Positions 12,839 through 25,100 of a stretch of DNA of 64,000 nucleotides are shown piece after piece. The stretch covers positions 870,501-934,500 of the forward strand of contig CAKJVC010000010.1 in the NCBI GenBank assembly GCA_918026815.1, written 5' to 3'. Position 1 is the first letter of the stretch; each line of letters opens with the position of its first letter. The stretch is from Chalara sp. BL73. Its lineage: Eukaryota > Ascomycota > Leotiomycetes > Helotiales. The position numbers and the translations under genes were made by a program. Under the pieces are notes generated by a model. The model was given only the letters and a program-made list of their open reading frames with translations. It did not search any database and was not told where the DNA came from.

Positions 12839-14501
12839 ATTGTTGTACGAGATTAAAAATAAACAAATTGAATATTGTTTGAAAGTAGTCCTTCTCTCGT
12901 GTAGTTCCTCAAGACTGAAGTCGACCCTGGTGAGCCATGGCTTAGTGGCCTTTTGAACTTGGCATCTATGTTCTACAAGTTTGTTCTGCCTTTTGGCTAA
13001 TAACATCGGCATAGTGTGTGCTCAATCGTCACTTCACCGCCTACATTCCCCAAAAGCTATAGTTGTCTGTCTTTGTCCTACCGATGATAGGCTTTCACTC
13101 TTTATAAAATGGGTTCCTATGACACAAATCTGGCTCGCCCAAGCTGTGCTGTTGCATCTGATACATGTCCAGGAAGATCGCCAAATTGCGGCGAATCCGT
13201 TCCAACGACCAAATATTCCCAGCATTAACGGCCGCATGGGCAGGAACGGCACCCCTCTATACTCGTCCTCTGCGTGCCATGTCTCACCGTCGTGCGACAT
13301 GGGATTCTGTGCAAATGTATATCGTATCTTTGGCCGCCGAGTTGTCATCTAGTACCGCAGAGTGTTTGCGTTGCAAAAACATACCTTAGGGGTTGTTCTG
13401 CAACCATGCTGAGGCTCCTTAGATTGTCCTTACAGCGAATTGAGGACACGTAGGAAGTAACTAGAGGTATTATGCAATGGACGATTGAGAAACCCTTAAC
13501 CTCTCTTTAAGTTAGAGGTTGTCTACATACGATAAGGCAACATAGACCTTTGTGAGATTCTCTCCTATATGTTTGCTCAAGTTTCTTATTGATGGCATGT
13601 TGGAACGTTTGTTCGCTTGGTTATCACAGTACAGGATACAATTTTCACTTCAACGGAGAGCGCTTTGCGGATTATAAGCAGTGCTTATGACGGATAGTTC
13701 ATGGAAGAGTCTGTTTGAAGGTGCAATCAATGCTGGCTAATTGCGCTGCTATCCAATGTTCCTTTAAGCCTTAATTAATGTGCGTTTAGTGCTGTTCCAG
13801 TGGTAGAGAAATTGTGATTCTTATGGACCAGATATTCTTGAACTTATACTACCGACTGCCTGCAACAACGCGATTTGCTTCCTCCCAGGTCGTTATCAGT
13901 TTTATTGGCGGGCACCTGAGCGTTTATGGAGCAGATAATATGTCAAGCTGCCATCACCACACTTACTACGAGAACCAATATCTCGAGACATATCCTCGCG
14001 CCACAGTCAAGCACACCAAGACCACTTCTCGATTTAAAAATGAGTTCCAGGCAGGACTAAGAATTTCAATCGAAACTCACGTGATGCAGGATAAAGTTGG
14101 GGGCGAAAATTAGACTAGGAGGACCAAAAGCCATGCAAGCATCAAGACATGAACCAAAGGTAATGAAGCAGGATCGGGATGCTTCCAAAGGCAAACAGAT
14201 ACTAGGCTTGCAATCGCGAAACCAACTTCTTTAAGTTTGGCCCAAGTACATCAACTTCGGTGAGTCCTTTGGTTCATTATGGCCAGCGTAAAGAGGAGCA
14301 TTGCGTGTAAAGATCCCCTGTAGGGCGGTGCATTAGCGACTACAAGGGTGCTGTCAGCCGCAATTCTATTTCCGCTGAAGGCGCGTGCTTGTGACTAGTC
14401 CTCCGTCGCAACTTGGATTGCGTTTACTCTCTTTGAAATATCACCCATATGTTTGTGTTGCAGAGAACCTTTGAGTTTGTGTGAAAAAGTGCAGTGTCGA
14501 G
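12839..14501. other. Intergenic stretch, no gene recognised
   Basis: About 1.66 kb between pirin and the STAND-N-domain gene. Overlapping short frames at 12981-13390 occur on both strands and show no family signature. I saw no RNA gene or repeat. The 3' portion is presumably the promoter and leader of the gene starting at 14502. Confidence 0.55.
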
Positions 14502-17500
14502 ATGGAGGCGCTCAGTGGAGTTAGTGCCGTGATCGCCGTAGTCGACTTGGGGTTTAGCCTTGCGGCCGCGCTGAGCACTTATGTAACACAAGTCTCAACG
14601 GCTGGTGATGATGTCTCCAACCTCTCCAGCGAGATAGAAGCAACATTAGCGCATCTCCGTGGCCTAGGAAACCTGATTAAGAAGAATGAGGAAACAAAAG
14701 CCTGGGATAATGATGGGCTTGAATTGGCCAAGCTGTCCATCAAGGACTGTGAGAAGATCATCATCAAGCTTAGACGGCTGTTGCAGAAAGCAAACTGGAA
14801 ACGAGGAGATGATGATTTGGGAGGTTTCGAGAAGAACGAGATTGACCTTGGTAAATTTGAGAGAGCCACATGGCCAAGGTTAAAGCCAGATCTTGAGGCG
14901 TGCAAAGTAGAGCTGCACAGGATCAAATTGAATATTGTATTTGTGACAAGCGCGTACATGTTAGGGACTGTGTAAGTCAACCCCAAAGCTTCTCACAATG
15001 TTCCAAAGCTATAGGATGAATCTAACAAACTCTTCAAAAGTACGAGCAAAGCCGAGAGAGACAAGCATCGGGAGAGGATTCGTGACCTCAGCGAAGCCAG
15101 GAAATGGAACTCAGAAAAGATGAAGAAGCTTCGTGAAAGGCAGAAAAGCCCTCTCCCCGTCTATGTTTCAGGTCGGCGTGGGCCACGTCTAGCATCACAT
15201 GTCAATTCTGGCTATTCTTCGTATGTAGACGAAGCGCTGGAAGAGGAACTTCAGGAAGATTTTGAACGATTCTTGGCTGCTGAGCAAGAAAAAGAAGAGG
15301 AAGAGAACCGCCTCCTTTTCCTCGCCGAAGAAGCCAGGAAACGTGCTGTTGAAGAGGAACAAAGGAAGGCAATTGAAGAGAAAGCAGTTGAAGCCCATCT
15401 GCAAAAAATAAGGAAGGCTGAACTGGAGATGAAGGTTAAGAGAGACGAGCTACGCAAAAAGTTACAAGAACGAGGGGGGTTAACTGTGCAACAAATCGAT
15501 ATGGTCATCGATAATGCTCTTCCAGCGACAAGCGGACTCGCTTCTTTGATTGCGCGAGATATCGAAGCGTCAGAGAAGGACACTACTCAGGCAATCGTTG
15601 CGCCACGAAATGTCACTGGTAGTAAGGATACATCCCAGCTTGCCCGTCCCGTAGAAAAAGTCTCAATACTTAGGTACGTGTACTTTACTACTGTAATACT
15701 TTCCATAGTTCGTATTATTTTGTCAAGGCACTAGGCAGCGGCGCCGTTCGCCATAAAAAAGTATTTTGTGTCAATGTGAATGTACCACAACATGGAAGGT
15801 GATTGCTAACACACAGTTCTAGGAAAATGTTCCCGTCTAGAAATACAGCCACTAGTTCAGCTTCTAGCCAAAGCTTAGTCTCAGCTTGGAGAGATCCTGC
15901 TACCAAAACTGGATTTGCGAAACTGGAAAGCTGGTATATCTCGCGCGAGACTAGATGGGATCAGGAACTGCAGCAATGGAATGCTAGTCGACATGTACCC
16001 GCCCCTTTACCGCAAACTTGGATGATCAACGCTCTCATGGAGGCTGAGAATGGAGGCTCAAAGCCCTCAAAAGCTTTCAAACCTGTTTGGGAAGTATTGC
16101 AGTCACTTTCTCCACAGTTGGTATATTCAATAAATGACCTTCTCGAACAACGAGCACTTCGAAAGCCAAACCATGAGTGGTCTATTCTGCATATTTCACC
16201 AGCAAACCAATTCGAGAACAATAGAACATCAGTCAAGATTGGACCATTCAGATTTCATGTAGATGACGGAGTTCAAAACATCAACGACATATACATAATC
16301 CTAAAATTTGAAGAAATTTCTGGAGGTGCGATTGGCAGAGAGCCCGAAAGGGAGGACGGATTGAGCAGACGTGGTAGAAATAGAAGCCGTAGCCGAAGCC
16401 CTGTCTCAACCATCAGCGAATGTTCAGTGAAGATTCGCTTGCCAGAGACCAGTGTGGTTCCGGCACCTCGAGTATCTATCGGAAGGCGCTCGAAAAGTAT
16501 AGCCCGGCGTGTCTCCAATTATAACGGAGATGAGGAAAATTATGGCAGTCCTGGGCCAATATTTCCTAGCCGCCGTCGTACTTATTCTGGGGGGCCTCCT
16601 CAAACTAGCGTATCGTTCACGGATGACGCTAGGAAACAGCAATATCCTGATCTAACGGCGCCACGTGAGCGTGAGCGAGAACTCGAGCGACACGAATATT
16701 CACTGCGTGAACAAGCTGAGCGCAGGAGGCGTGAACTGGAGCTTGAGCGTGAGCGCGAGCGGGATCTCGGGCCACGTGAATATTCGCTACATGAACGGGC
16801 TGAACGCAGGCGGCGTGAACTCTATCTTGAGCGTGAGCGGGAGCGTGAATGGGAGCGTCGTATACTTGAGCGCCAACGTGACCGACTAACCGAGCCTGCT
16901 CCAGTAATAATCGAAGAACGATCCTACGACCATACCCGAAATCGAGCTAGACGAGATTCATATAACGCTTATGAAAACCCTTCCACTCAAAATTGGACAG
17001 TAGTGAATGACCATCCTGCACCAACCTCGCGACACCTACCTATTGAAGTAGAAGCAGTACCTAGAATGTACCAGCCCATCTACCCTAGTCCGTATGGGCC
17101 TTCATACAATCTTGGCGCATATCCTATGCCGCCTCCAGCACCGGCTCATAATCCCTATGCACCATCTCCGGCGTCTGCACCCACCCGCAACCATGAGCGA
17201 TCATACGGATTACACTCTCGAGATGCGCATGCCCACCACAACATGAGTCTAGTCAGCTTTAGACAAGCGCAGCCACTCAGAGCACCAAGCATGCCGCCTC
17301 TCCAAAGCAGTTTCGATGACTACGATCTAGACAATAGCTATATACCTAATCGACCCACCCCTGTTTACGTCCAAGACGCCGATGAGTATGGCGAGCCCAT
17401 CGCAGGAACACGACGGTCTGCTACCGCACGACGCAGGTCTTCCTCTCAACGGAGACGATCTATCAATCGGGGCGACTCATATGGTCCGGAGAGAGTAGAA

Positions 17501-17977
17501 ATATATAATACCGCAGATGATGACGTTGACATCAGAATCAGAAGACTTGAGCGACAAGACTCGGTAGACACGCCGCCAAGACGACGGTCCTCCTATCCTT
17601 ACCCCAAGGCCAACGATACATTTGCTGGGGATGAAAACGATGCCGAAAAAGATATTCTTGACAGGTTGACCGCAAAGCTTACAAGAAATCCAACGACAGA
17701 TTTAAAAGTCTCTGAGGATGGGCTATCCACTGAGGATGCGCCCGATCAATTACCTAACCATGTAAATAGTGCGCATAATCCAACAAGGCTGTCAGATATC
17801 CTTGAAGACAGCGATGAGGACAAAAGCAGGAACGAGCTCAAGGATGACGAACATGATGGGTGGGACGCCGAGCACTTCGAACTTGGGGATGAGCGACATC
17901 GTCGAATCACACGTTCCCCGGAGAGTTTTGATGGTGAGGATTCTAGAAACCCCCGGGACGGGCCATACATGCTTTAA
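14502..17977 (+). CDS. Large protein with fungal STAND-type N-terminal (Helo-like) domain, coiled coil and Arg/Glu-rich C-terminus
   Basis: Three exons: 14502..14971, 15041..15673 and 15823..17977, giving about 1085 residues. The first intron is GTAAGT...CTAAC...AAG. The second has two in-frame acceptors, 15816 and 15822, so its end is uncertain by two residues. Residues 1-155 (MEALSGVSAVIAVVDLGFSL, then alternating helices) resemble N-terminal domains of fungal STAND/NLR-like proteins, but no NACHT or NB-ARC NTPase follows. Residues 200-310 are a Glu/Lys/Arg coiled coil. A globular segment follows (WYISRETRWDQELQQW... WEVLQSLSPQLVYSINDLLEQ), then an Arg/Ser-rich disordered region. It includes an 84-bp tandem duplication encoding EYSLRE/EYSLHE units, and an acidic C-terminus. 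Upstream GTG at 14481 was ignored because eukaryotic starts are ATG. Role unknown; a signalling or self/non-self link is inference from domain 1 only. Confidence 0.7.
16691..16858 (+). repeat. 84-bp tandem duplication in coding sequence
   Basis: Two adjacent 84-bp (28-residue) units, 16691-16774 and 16775-16858. The first translates as HEYSLREQAERRRRELELER and continues with an acidic/basic run. The second is REYSLHERAERRRRELYLER with its continuation. The period is a multiple of three, so the frame is kept. Third-position differences show the copies have diverged. Both units should extend an Arg/Glu-rich helix. Confidence 0.75.
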
Positions 17978-18989
17978 TTCTTGACTCATAGAAATATACA
18001 GGGAATGGAAGATGAAGATAGCGTTTTAGGTCACGTTGTTTTTTTAGGAGGGCTCTTTTTGTTTTGGTATATCACGACTGTTTTGAAAACGCTTGCTGAG
18101 GATATAAGGACGAAAAACAAGAATCTTCGTTTTATGGGGAGATTTTGGTAATTTGCCATTGGTCGCAAAACAGCTGGCATTTCTCAAGGATTGTGTATCC
18201 TCTTATGTATCCATAGTTTCCTGATGAGTGATTTTGCATTCATAAAGCCCAAATTATATAATTCTCCGATGAGCTGCACAATGGCTCTACCCGAAAGCGC
18301 AACTAATTCGTGGAGATGAATGTTCTCTTTGTAGCTCATGACAACCTAGACGACGCTAACAAATTCTTTTGGAGCCTTCCACAGCATGGCCTTTTATTAG
18401 CATATTTGTCCAGTTAGAGTACTCTGAGTCCCTGCCCCTCGGTGAAGATATCCTTCGTGATGCAGCTAAGGAAGCTGTCTATTGCCAGCTAAACCGTTCC
18501 GCGCTGGAGGGTGGAGGCTTCGAGAGCGAGACAGATGAGCCCAAGGTAAGTGATTTGAAGTGAGAAAATGCGGACTTTGCATAGCCGTACAGACTATCGT
18601 ACTTCAATCCTTGTACTCTAACTACCAGCTGACGGGCACAACTGGCGAGTTTAAGAACAAGGCACGTGCGTCGCAATGATGAAGGCAATCATTAGATGGT
18701 AGTTTTTCCTGGCGATCGAGTGGTAGGCAGCAACTGACGGGTAGTGCTCCAAATGGAAGCGCTACAAAAGGGAATGAAGCGGCAGAAGGAGATATATCGG
18801 CCGTGAAGGAATCGAGAGGCTCCAGAGCCGAAGTTATTGAGCGCCAGGCACGAGAAGAACCCGGGGAAAGAATATGGGGAGGCAACTGACACAAGAATTG
18901 CAGTGTAAACCAAGTATGATTGGATATTTGCCAGATGAGCATAGTGGGCCAAGGTAAGCGTCAATAGTGGAGGCAGGTAGATGCGTGGA
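17978..18989. other. Intergenic stretch upstream of the RBR relic
   Basis: About 1 kb with no supported gene. A frame at 18369-18563 (QLEYSESLPLGEDILRDAAK) and a charged stretch near 18745-18890 (EVIERQAREEPGERIW) could be the eroded N-terminal part of the RBR relic that follows, since fungal RBR proteins often have a charged, disordered N-terminus. I could not support this by a motif and leave it unannotated. Confidence 0.4.
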
Positions 18990-19475
18990 ATGGGCGGAAA
19001 GGCTCGCTGGATCGAAATTGCTCTGGGTGGCTGGAACACATAATCACTGCCATGTGCATACGATAGCTCTTCCGTCGATTCACGAAAGTCGGTTTCTATT
19101 CCAAGCTTGCTGCTGTTGGTTAAGAGATTACGCCAGCCATACTAGAGTATCCCTTACCAGATTTCATATCTACTGTCGAGAGAAGGTGGGCCGAAATATT
19201 GATGCCAGATAGTATATATTGTTCGAACTTGAGATGTTCTCTTTGCCTCAAAACAGTGCCAGGAAGCACACAGTGCTATGTAGAGACTGTAAAATAGTAA
19301 GAAGTGCTATTTTTAAAGACGCAGCCTACAAATTTGAAGGTTCCGAAGATACGAGAGTCCAGGCAGTTCTTCATGCAGTAACAGACCATGGGTGGAGGAG
19401 GTGTAAGCACTGCGGTAGAGTTATAGATCGTGCGTAAGGTTCCAATCATTGAAGGCGAGTACCATTTCCTACACG
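18990..19475 (+). pseudogene. Decayed RBR (RING-IBR-RING) E3 ubiquitin ligase fragment
   Basis: Pieces of one RBR protein occur in the correct order but in shifting frames. Around 19040: HNHCHVHTIALPSIHESRF then QACC (RING1 end). Around 19175-19240, in another frame: WAEILMPDSIYCSNLRCS (IBR start). From about 19260, back in the first frame: VLCRDCK, KDAAYKFEGSEDTRVQAVL, then HGWRRCKHCGRVIDRA, a stop, GSNH and another stop. Fungal IBR domains read C-x2-C...C-x2-C...H-x4-C...GW-x-R-C-x2-C...EGCNH. Here the second IBR zinc ligands appear as Ser, Phe, Tyr and Ser, and the EGC of EGCNH is lost to a stop and Ser. Two frameshifts, two stops and lost zinc ligands mark it as dead. Exact limits are uncertain. 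The assignment rests on remembered family consensus. Confidence 0.65.
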
Positions 19476-20264
19476 CTCAGGGACCAGCATAACTAACATT
19501 TTAAGCGATATTGTTTGTACCAATTTGCTATGCATGTGTGTGTGCCCTTTTGAAAGGGCTGCAGGTGCCCACGTTATTCGCTTCTCACATATTCAGAGCC
19601 GCATAGTTGTGAATAAGTGCATTTGATCCGACAAGAACTCAAGCACAGAGGTTACGAGTTCAACATAAAGGCCATTGTGGCTCGGGCAACTTTGGAGCTG
19701 AAAATCTATGATCGACCAGAAGAGGGTCGACAGAAATGGCGATGATTCATATGTGAAAGGGATGAAGATCGTGAAAGGCTTTCCGGAAAATATAATATTT
19801 CATCCTGAATGAGAAGCAAAGTAACAGACTTAATCTGACCCTTAGAGCCAATGTAGAGCGTCGCGCCAAGGGAAGCTCAGTTTCTCGACCTTCATAAAAA
19901 CCAACCACGTTGCGAGATTTTCTCACACCTTGACATAGACGAAGACTTGCTGAGTATGAATTCGCGGATGGCTGGGAACTAGAAGCTATTATACATATCT
20001 CCATCAGCCTCTTCCAGCGGACGAATATGCCGACGAACGCGAACGGGTTTTGAGGCTAATGCATCTTCTGAGTCAAGAGTACCCGCTAGAAGCAACTGGC
20101 CGGCACGCACTACATTTATCTCATACACTTTCGTCTCGTGACTAGCCATCAGAGTTATGCATGGAGTTCTCACGATCGTGGACAGAGTAGAAAGTGACGA
20201 TTGCAGATAGCCGGAATGAGTCGTGAATGTGAAATCCGCATATGCCATTTTCATTAACGACCTT
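19476..20264. other. Intergenic stretch downstream of HGH1
   Basis: About 790 bp. A minus-strand frame of about 90 codons (MAYADFTFTTHSGYLQ..., 20248 down to 19979) starts 17 nt beyond the HGH1 stop on the same strand. It shows no recognisable domain and may simply lie in the HGH1 3' UTR. No other feature is seen. Confidence 0.45.
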
Positions 20265-21670
20265 CTATACCTCGATAATCTTATCATCGTCGTCAGATTC
20301 CGCTTCTACAGCTTCTTGAGTCGCCCAGCTCCCTCCACCACCACCACCACTCTGTAATCGTCCAAAAGGCTTGGGAATGCTACTAGGATTTCCCGGTTTT
20401 GGTTCTCTTGTGAGTGCCCTCATATCGGCATCAACTTTCTCATCGTTTTCTTCGTCCCGCATCAAAACCTGCACCAGCCTTTCACAAGCTTCTCGGACAT
20501 CATCGTTCTCAACACGCAGATGCATTTCTCTTATTATTGGATATACTTTCACCTCCCGAAGAATATCCCTTCCTTTCCGACTTGTTGTGAGAAGCATGAG
20601 CGTTTCGACATGTGTTTGTATTATTGCTGGATCCGGTTCTCTCTTTTTGTCTGGTGGCAGTAATTGTAAGTCTGGTAACATGTTTAACGAATCTTCCTCA
20701 TCATATTCCTCATTTCCCATAATCGGGAGTAATAAATATGGTAGAATATTGATCTCGTCATCGTCTAAGAACCTTGGATGGGCTTCAACTTCGAACGCAA
20801 CGTTTTTAATTGTTGATGCAACTCCTTTCCGCCGGATGTCCGATTTATGTTCGGTGAAAACCACTAACTTGGAAAGGGGAACGACTCCGTCATAGTCCTG
20901 CTTTGTGAGAAAGTATTGTCGTCCTTCGGAGTGCTTTGCCAGGTCTGCAAATAAATAGGACAGATAATCGAAGTTGGCATCTTTATTATATGTCCCATCT
21001 GCACCCTTAACAAAAAGGTCAAGTAATTGATCGATTGAACGGCTATTGCTCTTCAATTCCTTTGGCGCAGGACGTTCGAGGTGCAGGATATCTTTCATTT
21101 CGTCATATTTCGCAAGGTTGGCCAAAAGCATCGATATTTCATTTGCGTTGGGCTCAGCAGGATTCTGAAGTCGAAATACTGTTAGAAAACGTAAGATGGG
21201 TGGATATGGCTCGCTGACCTACGCTTATTCTGCTCAAAAGTGTTTTCATAAATTCTTTGTCTCTCGCTAGGCATTCCAGGATTTCCCGACTAGAGGATAG
21301 GTTTATAAGCATAGTAAGGGCATTTTTGGCAATTTCCTACAGTGGTTTAGTCAGCGCCCGAAATCCTTCAAGCCTAGGTTTGCAGGAAATCTGTACCTTG
21401 TAGTCTCGAACTAATAGCTTGAGATCCTTTATAGGTAGTAATTGGTTTGACTGAAATATCAAAGGATGGGATATGGAATACGGAACAAGGTGCTCAACGG
21501 CTGGCGCAGATTAGGTCGTCGCCCTTCTATGTAGCCATGTATAAGGAGTGCTCACCAAGCTGGCGTACTTGTGTATTTCCATGGGATATGAAATCCACAA
21601 GCTGCGGGAATTTTAGTTGCTAAGGATAGATTAGGCTCAAGGGACGTACTTCTTCTAATTCTGTAGGCAT
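20265..21670 (-). CDS. HGH1: HGH1 homologue (eEF2-folding co-chaperone)
   Basis: Five exons on the minus strand: 21650..21670, 21556..21601, 21397..21500, 21223..21336 and 20265..21164, giving 394 residues. The four introns are 48, 55, 60 and 58 nt. Spliced sequence runs MPTELEELVDFISHGNTQVR, AVEHLVPYSISHP, EIAKNALTMLINLSS, NPAEPNANEISMLLANLAKY, then DYLSYLFADLAKHSEGR, EHKSDIRRKGVASTIKN and ILPYLLLPIMGNEEYDEED. These are the conserved DUF383/DUF384 armadillo-like blocks of HGH1. Yeast Hgh1 binds TRiC/CCT and helps fold elongation factor eEF2 in the cytosol. The extreme C-terminus has a Gly run (GGGGGGSW) followed by an acidic end (ESDDDDKIIEV), a plausible variable tail. The 21-nt first exon is small but fits the family start exactly. 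Confidence 0.93.
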
Positions 21671-22164
21671 GGTGCTTGGAAATTCTGGTAGACAAGGTGA
21701 TCTGACCTGTTGATAGTGCAAGTCGAAATAAAAATTTGGGATGGAGGGGTATGTGGGGCAAAGCAGGCTCGCTGTAAAGGGAATAGTGGTCAAAATTTTG
21801 CCGGTTTCACCGCCTTGAATTGATATACTCCAGCCTACCTAAGCCATAGACACACAAACTTATCCATCCTACCTCTCTATACGTTGTTCCTATGCGCTTT
21901 GTAGCACCACGAAGTTCAATATTAGGAGTTCGATTAATCGCAGATGTCAGATTTACTTTGCATAGAGTTGGTGATCCGGGAAAGACGGCTCCTCCATGCT
22001 TCAGAGCAATAGCAGAGCAGTGTCGTCAGCAATGAACTCAGCGAAATGCTACGGCGAGCTTATGACTGAATCTAAGCTATGTCTGGGGATCACCCTTGAC
22101 CATATCCGCAGGTCCATTTTTGTTGTTTCAGGTAACTACCTGCCTCAAAGCACCTGTGCCAAAC

Positions 22165-25100
22165 CTACGACGGTTGACGCCCGTGAAGAAGATCTAATAA
22201 CTCTTGTAGCCCACCGCCGTCACCTTTCTTAGCAGAGACAGGTTCCAGTAGCTCTTCTCGTTGTTCCCTGCCGATGTTTGATATGATTCTCCATGCTCTC
22301 CGGAATTCATCTCTAATTTGGACGATGCCATCATGTGTCACTGTCCTTGCAACATTATGATCGACTTCAAATGGATCTTCGATTGCGAAAAGGTAGCGAT
22401 GACGGATTTCCTTTACCTCTTCAATCGTTTTTTGTTTGATTGATTTGGCTTTAGACTCGTCTTCTGGAAGTGCTGATTTCTCTAACTCCGGAACATCGTT
22501 AGGATGCGTTTGGTTGGCCAGATCTATCGGCGCAGCAATGCTTGTAACCTCGACGACCGTCTTAGCACCTACCCAGCCTTTCTCCTGCTTTGTCAAAATA
22601 CCCCTTTGAGTCCTTAAGCTTAGTACCTGCCTACCCCAGTCAAAGCCTCGATTAGGTACAGTGGTCATTTGTCCTCCTTGGGCAAAATATTCGAAGAATC
22701 CTCTCAAAAGCAGTCCGGTAGGATCTTTATTATGGTTGAGGTGACCACGCTTCGCAAGATCAAGAATCCCTGATTCGTTTCTCCAAAACCGAACATCATG
22801 TCCTTTGCAGGTAGTCTGGGCTGCGATTTCAGCCGGCGAGAGAGTCGGCGGAGGATCTTTCTGCACAATCTGAAGGTTTGGACAAACGAATGGTTGGGCG
22901 ATGTTGACAAGATAATGCAGTACCATGAGAACATATCCGTAGCTACTTAGCGTTCCTCGATAGGGAGTGTTGATGCCGCGGACTTTGGCCCAATGCTTGA
23001 CGAAGAGAATCAGTTCTTTGACGCGTGGATCGCTATGCGAGTAACAACGTAGCAGTAACGTATTATGCAGAGCCAACTCTGCTGAAAAGTTGATATCGCA
23101 TTGAATACCAATATCTGTTTTGGGAAATTCAAGGTGATCTTTGTACTTGTCTCGAGGCTTGTTCTGAGAGACGCTTGTAGGGTCCGGCAAACTACGAATA
23201 TTAGTTACAAGAAGTATGTTTGCTTCATTGGCGCGTATATCATTGATAGGAGTTCGAAGTAGACCGATGTATTGCTGGATATAAGAATGGTCAGACTCTT
23301 CGAATAGACCCTTACCAAGGGCATGCTCATAGTCATCTTGAGCACGTTAGAAATTTCAATATATTAAACTCCATTGTAACCAAATATGTTACAGTGGTGA
23401 TTCGAGGACTTACTAGCAAGTTGTAGTGCCCTGTGTTGCAGGCAGATTTTTGCTAAAAGTGTCTGGCCTTGCACAAGCTTTCGCATCGCTTCCTGCATTT
23501 CTGTGTTGGAAATGCCAGAAATGTAGTGGGAAATGATGATAGGCGTAATGCTATCCTGCCCCTTCTCGGTGCCGCTGGTTGTGAGATCCGCAAGAATCTT
23601 CGCGACTCTTTTATAATAAGAAAAAGGGTCTTCATGCAGTTCTTGCTCGAGGAAGACAAGGCGCAAAGAGCTGACTGTAAAGTTGATAGAAAGTTAGGTA
23701 CATTTTGGTAATTTAAGAATGATTTTGGACGATACATACTGTGCTTGAGCTTTTCTGATGCAATAAAGAGCAGCCTGTTATAAGGAACTGGGTCTTCGAC
23801 ACGCTTGTCTTGCAAAAGTCTACATTGGCTGTCAGATTTATAGCAATGTAAATATAATTCTGTAGCGTACCTCCATCCTTCAACAACTTTTAGACACTCG
23901 AACTCACGCCGATCATTTGACTCCGTGAGTGGGCGATTGTCCCACGCCATTGCCAAACGTTCTCCTTCAGCTTGAGTCCAGACCCCATGAATAGACCGTT
24001 GTAAGTACGAAACTGATGTATCGAACAAAGGCTGAATGGAATGATATCTACTCAAACGCGATCTCAAATCTCCGTCACTCAATCCGAGAATAAATGCCTT
24101 ACAAATCTCGTTGAGTAAAACCCCTTCTTCCTGACTGAGGTTAGGCGAGCTAACCAGAACATCACGACCGCTGAGTTTTCGTAAAAGTCGTTTTGTAGTA
24201 TTGTAATAGTCTGTTAAGGATTGGCTCTCCTTTTGCTTAAGTTTCGAGAGCTGATTTTCACTCGAACTATTGTTGGATACAACAGGTTCAACAGGAGAAA
24301 GCTCTGGGCTAGACAAGAGTTTCTCCTTGATAATAGCTGTGGTAATCGGTGCTGTCTTTGGTGGAGATTTAGTTTGGACAGTCTCTGTAGCCTCTTCTTC
24401 GACAAAACCACTTTCCCACTTGGCACGCTCCTCCCGCAGGTCTGCTAATAACTTTGATGTTGGCTTTTGGCAAAGCTTGATGATAGGTACCCTCGTCCGC
24501 GTGAGTAGTCTTGCCCCATACCCCATATCCAATAGCTTCCTCTCCAGAAGACGAGGTATGGGAGATTCTGGGTTATCGGCAGCAGGAATTGAAAGGGGAG
24601 TCAAAAGCGCCAAATCCATGTCTGATGCTTTCGTGGCGAATCCGGAACTCATACTTCCGAAGCATTGGAGTTGTACCGTAGCCACATCAAAACTTGGATT
24701 TACCAGGTCCATGGTCTCATGTTGAGAGATCGCCTCTTTACAAATATCTTCGACGACTGCTCGGAATGCTTCCTTTTCAGCTTGCTCTACAGGGCCAATT
24801 CCAACCAAGGGAACTGCATCTTGAATAAGAGAATCAAGGTGACTGATTTGTTTACCAATCTCCTCTGAGGTATAATTGAATGCTCTCCCTCTTCCATGGG
24901 CGCCCTGGTGACTAGGCTGATAAAGCTGATTGTTTTGAGGAGCGGGCCGTGAGTAGCTCGATACAGAGTTTTCTGAAGCCATATTTTGCTGATACTGATG
25001 CTGTTGATGATTTTGGCTTTGCCTTGGTTCCATCTGGTAGCTTCCGTTCTGACTATATTGATTGTAGTGTCTTTGTGATTGCTGAGGCTCTCGTAAATAA

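Noticed and set aside
19979..20254. About 90-codon frame directly after the HGH1 stop
   Set aside because: No recognisable domain, same strand and 17 nt from HGH1; best explained as its 3' UTR.
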